Of a stretch of 64,000 nt of DNA, positions 53,357 to 61,177 are shown one piece after another. Location of the stretch: NCBI RefSeq assembly GCF_000478195.2, contig NZ_AUZM01000025.1:19757-83756 (forward strand). The letters are read 5' to 3'. The notes beneath the pieces are model-generated. The model made no database searches, was not told the origin of the DNA, and saw only the letters and a list, made by a program, of their open reading frames with translations. Numbering within the stretch: position 1 is the stretch's first letter; the number at the start of each line of letters is the position of its first letter. The position numbers and the translations under genes were made by a program. The DNA is from Lyngbya aestuarii BL J (GTDB lineage: Bacteria; Cyanobacteriota; Cyanobacteriia; Cyanobacteriales; Microcoleaceae).

Positions 53357-54856
53357 ATGCTCAGTTTATTCATTTTAATTCCTGTTGTTGGGGCAATTGT
53401 GGTTAGCTTACTACCCGGAAAGTTAATCAGTCGTCAAGTTCGCTCTGTCGCTTTGATTGTGGCGATTACTATTTTAGGATTGACCCTAAAACTTGCCACA
53501 GATTTTGACTTAAGTGACCCCAACTTTCAATTTTCTGAATATCTTGATTGGATTCCTCAATTGGGTTTATCCTACAGTTTAGGAGTTGATGGTTTATCGT
53601 TACCCTTGATGGGATTAAATGCCACTTTAACGATTATTGCCATTGCTAGCACTCGCCCTGAACTTGAACGTCCGCGCCTGTATTATTCTCTGATTCTGCT
53701 TGTTAATGCGGGAATTGCGGGTGCATTTTTGGCACAGAACTTGTTACTGTTTGTTCTGTTTTACGAGTTAGAACTGATTCCCCTTTATCTATTAATTGCG
53801 ATTTGGGGAAGTGAAAAACGGGGTTATGCCGCGACTAAATTTTTGATTTATACGGCGTTGTCAGGAATCCTAATCTTAGCAGGATTTTTGGGGATAACTT
53901 GGTTGAGTGGTTCAACAAATTTTGATTACAATGTCATCAACACTCAAAGCTTATCTCAAACCGCTCAACTAATTCTGTTATCGGTTTTACTAATTGGATT
54001 TGGCATCAAAATCCCTTTGGTTCCTCTCCATACTTGGCTCCCTGATGCTTATGTGGAATCTTCCGCTCCAATCACTATTTTATTAGGGGGAATTTTAGCA
54101 AAACTAGGGACTTACGGTTTAATTCGATTTGGCTTACAACTGTTTCCCCAAACCTGGGAATTAATTGCACCTGGACTCTCAATTATTGGTGTCTTTAGTG
54201 TGATGTATGGAGCGTTAACTGCTATTGCTCAAAAAGATATTAAGCGAATGGTTGCTTACAGTTCAATTGGTCACATGGGCTATATCATTGTAGCAGCAGC
54301 AGCCGGAACCTCTATCAGTTTAATTGGGGCAATTTCTCAGATGGTTGCTCATGGTTTAATTCTGGCAATATTGTTTCATCTTGTGGGTGTGGTGGAAGCC
54401 AAAGTCGGAACTCGTGACTTACAAATTCTCAACGGTTTAATGAACCCCATTCGGGGTTTACCCCTGGTCAGTGCATTGTTAATTATGTCTGGAATGGCAA
54501 GTGCAGGAATTCCAGGATTAGTCGGTTTTGTAGCTGAATTTTTGGTCTTTCAAGGCACATTTTCCGTTTTCCCAATCCAATGTTTACTTTGTATTATTGC
54601 CTCGGGTTTAACTGCTGTTTATTTTGTAATTCTGCTGAATCGCACTTGTTTTGGCAAGCTAAATAATGAGTTAGCTTATTATCCTAAAGTGAAGTTTTCT
54701 GAACAGGCTCCTGCTCTCATTTTAGCGGTTTTAATTTTCTTTCTGGGTGTGCAACCGAGTTGGTTATTGCGGTGGAGTGAACCGACGGCTGAAGCCATGG
54801 TAATGACCTTGAAAAACCAGACTCAAACTCAAGTTTCAATTCACCTAGAGCCTTAA
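53357..54856 (+). CDS. ndhD: NDH-1 subunit NdhD3/D4 type (CO2 uptake)
   Basis: A 499-residue antiporter-like membrane subunit. Landmarks are the quinone-module motif FYELELIPLYLLIAIWG, PLVPLHTWLPDAYVESSAP, the AQKDIKRMVAYSSIGHMGYI block with its conserved lysines, and GLVGFVAEFLVFQG. It belongs to the NdhD3/D4 branch by context, lying 121 bases after ndhF and 49 bases before the cup gene. Together they form the module that attaches to the NDH-1 core and couples electron flow to CO2 hydration at the thylakoid membrane. Confidence 0.93.
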   Translation: MLSLFILIPVVGAIVVSLLPGKLISRQVRSVALIVAITILGLTLKLATDFDLSDPNFQFSEYLDWIPQLGLSYSLGVDGLSLPLMGLNATLTIIAIASTRPELERPRLYYSLILLVNAGIAGAFLAQNLLLFVLFYELELIPLYLLIAIWGSEKRGYAATKFLIYTALSGILILAGFLGITWLSGSTNFDYNVINTQSLSQTAQLILLSVLLIGFGIKIPLVPLHTWLPDAYVESSAPITILLGGILAKLGTYGLIRFGLQLFPQTWELIAPGLSIIGVFSVMYGALTAIAQKDIKRMVAYSSIGHMGYIIVAAAAGTSISLIGAISQMVAHGLILAILFHLVGVVEAKVGTRDLQILNGLMNPIRGLPLVSALLIMSGMASAGIPGLVGFVAEFLVFQGTFSVFPIQCLLCIIASGLTAVYFVILLNRTCFGKLNNELAYYPKVKFSEQAPALILAVLIFFLGVQPSWLLRWSEPTAEAMVMTLKNQTQTQVSIHLEP

Positions 54857-54905
54857 TTTTTAACTGTGTTAACTCTCATTTTTAACACTAAATTTTGAAC
54901 ATCCT

Positions 54906-56213
54906 ATGACGGTCACAACCGAAATGCAAACTCAAACTAAATCAGCTAAGTTACCCCCTTCGACTCACGAATTTTCTGAGATTATTCATCGTTTGGAAGC
55001 AGGAGGGGCGATGCTTCCTGATACTCCTGAGAATTTAATGCAAATTATCGGGATTTATAAAGCCTATGCGGTGCCGATGGATTTCTATTGGCGGGATTTA
55101 TTGTACATCGCTGAACGGGTCTTTTTAGACCCTTTACCCTTTTTTAAATACTTCCTCCCCCAAGAGTATTTAGACTTGCATAATCATTATGCAGGAGATG
55201 ATGCAGACTTAAGAATTTGGCGAGGAGAAGCAACCGTACATCCAGAATTATTGGCTTTTATTGAAAAAGGCGAAACGTCAAAAATTCCTAAATTACTGCA
55301 TCATTTGTGGCATGATCGGATTAACATGGAGTTTGCAGAAGCTTGTATGCGGGCGATGTTTTGGCATCGAGAAATGGGGGGTAAATTTGACCCATATCTT
55401 GATACCGATGAATACAAAGCCAATGCTGATCGCGCCATCAAAGCTTACTTTAAAAATAATCCGGTGATGTTAAGCTTATATCAGCTTTTCCCCGATATGT
55501 TTCTCGAACAAGTTCGTCAGCTTTCCTATTACAGTAATTTAGGACTATTCTGGGAAGTCATGGCACCGGTTTTCTTTGAAATGAGTGACTTGTATGACGA
55601 GGGAAAAATTACCACTGTTCCCGAAGCAATGAACTTTCTTGTCAATGGAATTTTTGCCATTGCAGGACGCCCTATTTATCATCACGTTTATATTGATGGG
55701 GAATGCTACGAAATTATTCCTAAATCTAAAGGGTTTATGTGGTTGTATGAAGCCGCACTTCCCTATGTCGAAGCAGTGTTTTATCGCACTGCACCCTTCC
55801 GAGGCACGAAGTCTTACAACGCCCAAGCCCAAGAAGTTCCCCAAGATCAAAAAGACTTTCATTATGGAATTCTTTATGCTGATATTTTTCCGGTGGGAAC
55901 TGCGGGAATTCCACCCACATTATTAATGCAGGATATGTTTCATTTCCTACCGCCCTATTTGGTAGAATATTACCAAAAACATTGTCGGGGGGAGGAGGAT
56001 ATGTTGATTCAGCTTGCTAATACTTTTCAACGTTCGATGTATTGTGTGACTTCTGCGGTCATTCAAGCATTACGGACGGCGTTGTTGTATCCTTTAGATG
56101 ATCCAAACCCTCGACATTTACAAGCCAATCGTGACTTTTTTGAAGCACAATTAGATCGGTTTAAACGTCCTGAAGCGCGTTTGAGAAATATTCAAACTCC
56201 AAATTATCGCTAA
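54906..56213 (+). CDS. CO2 hydration protein (CupA/CupB, ChpY/ChpX family)
   Basis: A 435-residue soluble-type protein that binds the NdhF/NdhD module and performs carbonic-anhydrase-like CO2 hydration. The family N-terminal block EIIHRLEAGGAMLPDTPENL, the MDFYWRDLLYIAE and NHYAGDDADLRIWRGEATVH segments, and the C-terminal DDPNPRHLQANRDF block are clear. CupA and CupB cannot be separated with certainty by eye. A cupS gene, which normally follows cupA, is absent here, and the next gene is on the opposite strand. This leans towards CupB and the NDH-1MS' form. It is the last gene of the ndhF-ndhD operon. Confidence 0.9.
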   Translation: MTVTTEMQTQTKSAKLPPSTHEFSEIIHRLEAGGAMLPDTPENLMQIIGIYKAYAVPMDFYWRDLLYIAERVFLDPLPFFKYFLPQEYLDLHNHYAGDDADLRIWRGEATVHPELLAFIEKGETSKIPKLLHHLWHDRINMEFAEACMRAMFWHREMGGKFDPYLDTDEYKANADRAIKAYFKNNPVMLSLYQLFPDMFLEQVRQLSYYSNLGLFWEVMAPVFFEMSDLYDEGKITTVPEAMNFLVNGIFAIAGRPIYHHVYIDGECYEIIPKSKGFMWLYEAALPYVEAVFYRTAPFRGTKSYNAQAQEVPQDQKDFHYGILYADIFPVGTAGIPPTLLMQDMFHFLPPYLVEYYQKHCRGEEDMLIQLANTFQRSMYCVTSAVIQALRTALLYPLDDPNPRHLQANRDFFEAQLDRFKRPEARLRNIQTPNYR

Positions 56214-56244
56214 TCTCATCAAACATTCAGTATTTGTCTTATCT

Positions 56245-56577
56245 TTACTCAAAAATTCCCAGTAAAGGTAAGACTTTTTTCTTTAATAACTGTATTAAAG
56301 CAGGTTCCATATATTCATACTCATCAGGAATATCTAAACAAATCACACGCTGATTTTTTAGCCAAGGCTGAAACTGATTAGAAAGTTTACGCCGATGAGA
56401 CTTTTCCATCACAAAAATAATGTCAGCCCACTGAACAGCTTCGCTACAAAGAGTCATTTCAGCGTCTCGATCTAATCCGGCTGAGTCTACTTCTAACTCA
56501 GGATATTCAGAGAATATTGCTTCTGCGGTTGGGCTGCGTAGGCGGTTTTGACTACAAATGAATAATACTTTTTTCAT
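56245..56577 (-). CDS. Low-molecular-weight protein tyrosine phosphatase-like protein (COG4551 type)
   Basis: A 110-residue protein with the P-loop VLFICSQNRLRSPTAE, giving the CX5R active site Cys8...Arg14, and a later DIPDEYEYM that may supply the general-acid aspartate. It is shorter than classic LMW phosphatases (about 150), fitting the small COG4551 group of predicted phosphatases. It is probably cytoplasmic and monocistronic. Substrate unknown. Confidence 0.85.
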   Translation of the reverse strand: MKKVLFICSQNRLRSPTAEAIFSEYPELEVDSAGLDRDAEMTLCSEAVQWADIIFVMEKSHRRKLSNQFQPWLKNQRVICLDIPDEYEYMEPALIQLLKKKVLPLLGIFE

Positions 56578-56805
56578 CTTTTTATGTTCATATAGTCTCA
56601 GTTAGAAGTTTAGCAAAAACGTTAAAATACTCACAAACTGAATCAGCGATCGCTTTTAAAGGTATTATCAACGTTAAATTAGTTTAATCTTTACCTTATG
56701 AGTCTGAGAAATGCTATATTAACTAATTGTTTGTGTCTCAGTCTGGAAACACTGCCTTTGGTTAGACTTGTGTGTAGAGCTTATTTTCTATTTCTTGAAT
56801 TTTTC

Positions 56806-57021
56806 TTAATCTTCTGAGGTTGATTGTCGTTGAACGCCGAGATCGAATATTATTTTATCACTGGCGTTTGGAATTAAACCCCGCAAGGTTTTTAAATATC
56901 CTTCGGCATCATTATAACTGCGAAAACGGCCGACGATTATTGGTTTTCGGTCGGGAAAAAGTCGCAGCAAACACCAGGGACTCAGTTGTTGAGCGTAGCT
57001 TTTCGGCTTGGATTTTTTCAT
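56806..57021 (-). CDS. Small SPOR-like protein, unknown function
   Basis: A 71-residue basic protein. The segment PWCLLRLFPDRKPIIVGRFRSYNDAEGYLKTLR has the strand-helix pattern seen in SPOR-like or small RNP-like domains, with a FRS/DAEGYL turn. No signal peptide or membrane helix. The family resemblance is by pattern only. Two further minus-strand small genes lie upstream of it. Confidence 0.6.
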   Translation of the reverse strand: MKKSKPKSYAQQLSPWCLLRLFPDRKPIIVGRFRSYNDAEGYLKTLRGLIPNASDKIIFDLGVQRQSTSED

Positions 57022-57119
57022 CGGATTAATGTTCTCTAAATCGCACTAAAGCCACCTTAAAAGTAAGGCGGCTCAAAAGAAATATAAAATTTCGATAGCT
57101 TTTGCAGTCGTTTGATGGT

Positions 57120-57437
57120 TTAATCTTGGGGGGGAGTTGAACAAAGCCGTTCCCAAAGTTCCGGCGGAATTTCTTCAAAATGTTCGAGGAGAAAATCCAT
57201 TAATGCTAGATGGCGAAGATCATTCGGGTGGGGATGATAATGGCTGCGTCCCCTCGCAAACCAACGCCGAACCATTGACACCGAACGAAAACAGATCTCG
57301 GCGATCGCTTCTTGTTTGACATCCCACTTGGTATAAAACTGTTCGGGTGTCATCGCCAGGGGACAATAAACGTAAAGTTCGATCAGTCGTTGTTCTCGCG
57401 CCGTAATTGGTATCGGAGTTCCGAAGCGTTGTATCAT
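57120..57437 (-). CDS. Cyanobacterial helix-turn-helix-like small protein
   Basis: A 105-residue protein from ATG 57437 (MIQRFGTPIPITAREQRLIE); an upstream in-frame codon would add 12 residues of no clear family. It has the sequence pattern of an abundant cyanobacterial family: MTPEQFYTKWDVKQEAIAEI followed by CFRSVSMVRRWFARG and LRHLALMDFLLEHFEEIP. The arrangement of helices around SVSMVRRWF suggests a DNA-binding helix-turn-helix. Its role is unknown. Confidence 0.75.
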   Translation of the reverse strand: MIQRFGTPIPITAREQRLIELYVYCPLAMTPEQFYTKWDVKQEAIAEICFRSVSMVRRWFARGRSHYHPHPNDLRHLALMDFLLEHFEEIPPELWERLCSTPPQD

Positions 57438-57563
57438 GGTGAAAAATTTAGTGAATTTCGTAGCCAGCGCCAAGGTTTATGGTGCTGGTTCTTGTTTTGT
57501 GCTATATTGACAATATAAGAAATAAATTACTAAAATGTCAACAGTAGATTCAAAATGTTCTCG

Positions 57564-58043
57564 CTACTCCTCGTATCTAAATCCAACCGTATCAGCAAGT
57601 AATTCTAAATGTTTGCAGGTTGAACGAGGAGGCAGATATAGTTCATTTTCCCAGTTACTCACCGTTTTCTGACGCACACCCAACCGTTCTGCAAATTCCG
57701 CCTGAGTTAACCCCATGTGTCGCCGTAACGCTTTGATCAGTTCTGCATTCCAAAGAACCGTATCCCCAACCCGTTGAACGGGGGGTTTGAGGTTAGCTTT
57801 GCGAAACGTAACTTTTTGTTCGTCCAAGTCCACATCTTCAACCCGATAACCCCCCTCCATCCAAGCTTCCGCCTGTAACGCCCCTTTTGTGCGGTTACTC
57901 CACCAAGCCCGTTTCGTTCGCGCAGAAGCCGGGAGTCGATTGTTCATCAATGCCTCTATTTCGGCGAACGTTAGAATCACTTCGCCCTTGTCGCATTCGT
58001 GCAAATAGTCCAGGAGCGGCTGGTACTTGCTGCCCTCCCTCAT
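57564..58043 (-). CDS. DUF7662-XRE family DNA-binding protein
   Basis: A 159-residue protein in two parts. The N-terminal ~80 residues (SKYQPLLDYLHEC, EIEALMNNRLPASAR, WWSNRTKGALQAEAW) match a domain seen alone or fused in other bacteria, which I recall as DUF7662. The C-terminal ~65 residues form an XRE/Cro-type helix-turn-helix (LIKALRRHMGLTQAEFAERL, VRQKTVSNWENE). The order suggests a transcription regulator or antitoxin-like repressor that recognises an unknown ligand or partner. It is on the same strand as the small HTH gene but separated by 126 bases. Confidence 0.82.
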   Translation of the reverse strand: MREGSKYQPLLDYLHECDKGEVILTFAEIEALMNNRLPASARTKRAWWSNRTKGALQAEAWMEGGYRVEDVDLDEQKVTFRKANLKPPVQRVGDTVLWNAELIKALRRHMGLTQAEFAERLGVRQKTVSNWENELYLPPRSTCKHLELLADTVGFRYEE

Positions 58044-58247
58044 GTCATCTCGCGATCGGTTGTCAAATACTAGGATGACATAGATTAAGATTTACAGATA
58101 GAGGGCTTGAGATGGTGTGATGCTAGGACAACTCTATAGGATAATTTTTTAAACCGATTTCTTAAACTGAGGTGATTACCGAAAGTTTTGAGGAGTTGGG
58201 ACTTTAGAACTTACCCTTTGTACTTTTTGTCAATAGAAATAACAGCT

Positions 58248-59792
58248 ATGTTCTATTTTAAACAATTTTCCCGAGCCATCATTTACTCAGTTAAAATTAG
58301 TTTATTGTTTATAGTTTTTTGGGGTGTGCATCTCCCGAATATTAATCCTGCTGCCGCCCAAAATATCAATTTGGAATTTTTCTCTAATAATTCTTTAGTT
58401 AAAGTAGATTCTATTATAAGAATTGATAAAGGAATAGAAGTTCGTCTTTATGAATATCAAACGGATCAATCCCGAAATTTACCTCCTGAAAGTCAGCTTT
58501 TAAATGTTGGCTTAGAAAAAGCCAGTAAAAAAAATTATGAAGATGCCATAATAAATTATACAAAAGCCCTCCAATTTAATCCTTATTTTTCTAAGGCTTA
58601 CGTTAGTCGAGCCTATGCACGTTCTCAGCTAGAACAGGTAGAAAAAGCATTTCAAGATTACCAGAAAGCCGTAGATATTGATCCAAATTTAGTTGAACCT
58701 TACATCGGATTAGGAAATCTTTATTTTGAGCAAGGAAACAATCAAAAAGCCCTTGAAAATTTTACCATTGCCACCGACATTAATAACAATTATTACGACG
58801 CTTACTTTAGCAGAGGATCGGTCTACTTAGAGCTAGAAAAATATGAGGAAGCCGTTCAAGACTTTTCTGAAGCTATTAGTTTGAATCCCAAATATATAGA
58901 TGCTTATGTTAAACGAGGATATGCAAGAGGAACTTTAAAAGATTATGAAGGCGTAGTTAAAGATTCTACGAAAGCTATTCAATTAGATCCCAAGAAAAAA
59001 GATTATGATGCTTGGAATAATCGAGGACTGGCATTGTTTTATTTGGGAAAGAGTAAAAAAGCACTAGAAGATTTGAATCGAAGTCTTAAAATTAACCCTT
59101 ATTATTCACACGCACATTACAATCGAGGATTAGTTTTAAGAAGTTTGGGTCAATATACTGAAGCCATAGCCTCTTACGATCAAGCTTTACTCTATAAACC
59201 CGACGATTATGAAGCCTGGAATAATCGAGGAAATGCTTTGGATGACTTAGGAAAATACGAAGAAGCCGTTGCCTCTTATGATCGGGGTTTACAGTATAAA
59301 TCCGACGATTATGATGCTTGGTATAATCGAGGAAATGCTTTGGATGACTTAGGAAAATACGAAGAAGCCGTTGCCTCTTATGATCGGGGTTTACAATACA
59401 AACCCGACGATTATGATGCTTGGAATAATCGAGGAATTGCTTTGGGTCATTTAGGAAAATACGAGGAAGCCACTGCTTCTTTTGATCAAACTCTACAATA
59501 TCAACCCGACGATTATGGTGCTTGGTATAATCGAGGAGTTGCTTTGGCTTATTTAGGAAAATACGAAGAAGCTATTTCTTCTTACGATCAAGCACTGCGG
59601 TATAAGCGTGATTATGACAAGGCATGGTATAACAAGGCTTGTATCTATGGAATACAAGGAAACTTATCATTAGCAGTGAGCCATTTGGAAAAAGCTATTG
59701 CCTATAATCCAAAATACAAGGATCAAGCCAAGACCGACCAAGATTTTGCTTTAATTCGAGAACAGCCAGAATTCCAAGAATTACTTCAATAA
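58248..59792 (+). CDS. Exported TPR-repeat protein
   Basis: A 514-residue protein from ATG 58248, whose first 40 residues form a signal peptide (hydrophobic KISLLFIVFWGV, cleavage probable after PAAA). Codons upstream in frame start at a TTG and are not a signal. The mature region is almost entirely TPR repeats (about eleven), several nearly identical, ending in the LEKAIAYNPKYKDQA block common to cyanobacterial TPR proteins. A periplasmic or outer-surface scaffold role is inferred. The repeats in the centre show very recent duplication at the DNA level. Confidence 0.82.
   Translation: MFYFKQFSRAIIYSVKISLLFIVFWGVHLPNINPAAAQNINLEFFSNNSLVKVDSIIRIDKGIEVRLYEYQTDQSRNLPPESQLLNVGLEKASKKNYEDAIINYTKALQFNPYFSKAYVSRAYARSQLEQVEKAFQDYQKAVDIDPNLVEPYIGLGNLYFEQGNNQKALENFTIATDINNNYYDAYFSRGSVYLELEKYEEAVQDFSEAISLNPKYIDAYVKRGYARGTLKDYEGVVKDSTKAIQLDPKKKDYDAWNNRGLALFYLGKSKKALEDLNRSLKINPYYSHAHYNRGLVLRSLGQYTEAIASYDQALLYKPDDYEAWNNRGNALDDLGKYEEAVASYDRGLQYKSDDYDAWYNRGNALDDLGKYEEAVASYDRGLQYKPDDYDAWNNRGIALGHLGKYEEATASFDQTLQYQPDDYGAWYNRGVALAYLGKYEEAISSYDQALRYKRDYDKAWYNKACIYGIQGNLSLAVSHLEKAIAYNPKYKDQAKTDQDFALIREQPEFQELLQ
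59216..59425 (+). repeat. Recent 102-bp tandem duplication within the TPR gene
   Basis: Two adjacent 102-base units (offset exact, e.g. 59222 and 59324) are almost identical in DNA, including synonymous positions. They encode GNALDDLGKYEEAVASYDRG twice. A third, more diverged unit follows. The near-identity implies recent slippage or gene-conversion expansion. Confidence 0.8.
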
Positions 59793-60001
59793 ACAATTTT
59801 ATTGCCTTTGAGGAGTTGGAAATCTAAAATTTTATAGTATTGCTGCTAAACTCTAAGAATCAGAAAGCGAAGAAATGCGATCGCCTTCTCACGGTCAAAC
59901 TCCAACAAATCTAGTTTTTCCCTCAAACTTTGATAATAACATAAAGTGCTTCTCCATTGATATAATAAAAACTCTTTAGTTATTTCCTGACTCATAACAC
60001 C

Positions 60002-60409
60002 TCATCCCTCTGCTTCCCAGTCCTCTATTTGTAACCCTTCCACCCGTCCAAACTCACTCACATTATGAGTCACCAAAACCAAATGATTCGCCAAAGCGAT
60101 CGCCGCAATTTGCAAATCATAAGGGCCGATGGGCGTACCTAAAGCAGCTAATTGAGTGCGAATTCTTCCAAAAATATGAGCGGCGGCATCATCAAAAGGT
60201 AAAGAAACAAATTGACTTAAAAAAGCTTCCTGTAGTTCCAGTGTCCGAGTCGGGTTTGAGCTTCTCATTGCCCCATAAAACAATTCAGCCTTGACCACAG
60301 AACAAACGGCAATATCACCCGGAGATAACCGTTCTAAATGTTGCCGCACCCCAGAATTTCGACGGTTCAAGTAAATAATACAGACATTCGTATCCAACAA
60401 ATAAATCAC
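60002..60409 (-). CDS. vapC: PIN domain toxin VapC
   Basis: A 135-residue PIN-domain ribonuclease, type II toxin of the VapC/FitB kind. Asp6 in YLLDTNV, Glu42 in VVKAELFYGA, Asp98 in PYDLQIAA and the C-terminal VTHNVSEFGRV are present, as is the GTPIGPYD turn characteristic of VapC. Its start overlaps the antitoxin stop by four bases. The operon is next to the two tRNA genes. Confidence 0.9.
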   Translation of the reverse strand: MIYLLDTNVCIIYLNRRNSGVRQHLERLSPGDIAVCSVVKAELFYGAMRSSNPTRTLELQEAFLSQFVSLPFDDAAAHIFGRIRTQLAALGTPIGPYDLQIAAIALANHLVLVTHNVSEFGRVEGLQIEDWEAEG

Positions 60410-60660
60410 TCGATTGGTTCCCTCGTCTCATATTCACCTTGGGAATATCTCACCAACGGCTCCTGGGCTAAACAACCTGCGGTTTGTTCAAAAAAACCGG
60501 AAGGCCAGCCCAATTCTTCGGGGGTTTGGGTGGGAGGGTTTGGAGAAACAAGCTGATAGACAATCGCAATCTCCAACTCTTGATTCGCCAAACCTTGAGG
60601 AACTTGTAAAATTACTTTTCCTTCGGCATCAACCCGAGCTTTTAATTTGATAATTTGCAC
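60406..60660 (-). CDS. Antitoxin of the VapC pair
   Basis: An 84-residue protein with a beta-rich N-terminus (IIKLKARVDAEGKVILQVPQ) that resembles a small swapped-hairpin (AbrB-like) DNA-binding domain, and a Pro/Gly-rich C-terminal tail (EELGWPSGFFEQTAG) that in such families binds the toxin. It overlaps the toxin gene by four bases (ATGA). The pairing identifies it as antitoxin; it likely also represses its own promoter. Confidence 0.85.
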   Translation of the reverse strand: MQIIKLKARVDAEGKVILQVPQGLANQELEIAIVYQLVSPNPPTQTPEELGWPSGFFEQTAGCLAQEPLVRYSQGEYETREPIE

Positions 60661-60813
60661 AATTTATCCTCCTTGAAAACCGCAAACTCAAAATGCTCTT
60701 AATCGTAATTTTGATATTTATTTCGGCGGACTAAATGTTGAACCGTGCTAACAAGAATATATACAATAATTTGAGTATATGTATATATTTCAAATAAAAT
60801 GTAGTAGTTGAAA

Positions 60814-60885
60814 AGCGGGTGATGGGACTCGAACCCACGACGTTCAGCTTGGGAAGCTGACATTCTACCACTGAATTACACCCGC
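60814..60885 (-). tRNA. tRNA-Gly (anticodon CCC)
   Basis: A complete cloverleaf on the minus strand. The 7-bp acceptor stem GCGGGTG/CACCCGC is perfect, the anticodon arm is TCAGC-TTCCCAA-GCTGA giving CCC, the T arm GTGGG-TTCGAGT-CCCAT is standard, and the discriminator base is T, as usual for glycine tRNA. No CCA is encoded. Confidence 0.93.
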
Positions 60886-60943
60886 AGTGATAAAATACAA
60901 ATTAAAATCTGAAATAAGGATATAGAAAAGGAATTATAATAAA

Positions 60944-61016
<73 letters not shown>

Positions 61017-61035
61017 TTTCGTTCACTGCCTAACT

Positions 61036-61065
61036 AGGATAGCAGATCTGTTTTAAATCTTGCAA
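61036..61065 (-). promoter_or_regulatory. Candidate promoter for the tRNA genes
   Basis: On the minus strand TTGCAA (61060-61065) and TATCCT (61036-61041) are 18 bases apart and lie about 20 bases before the tRNA-Phe 5' end, as expected for a strong sigma-70-type tRNA promoter. Confidence 0.45.
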
Positions 61066-61177
61066 GTAGTTTGACAAAATTTTTTTCTGTTCCCGATGCG
61101 AAGACGGAACCATAGACTAGACGATGAATTCAGCTTAGGTGTAGCATCTGAGAAATGGGGAATAGAGGTAACAGTTG

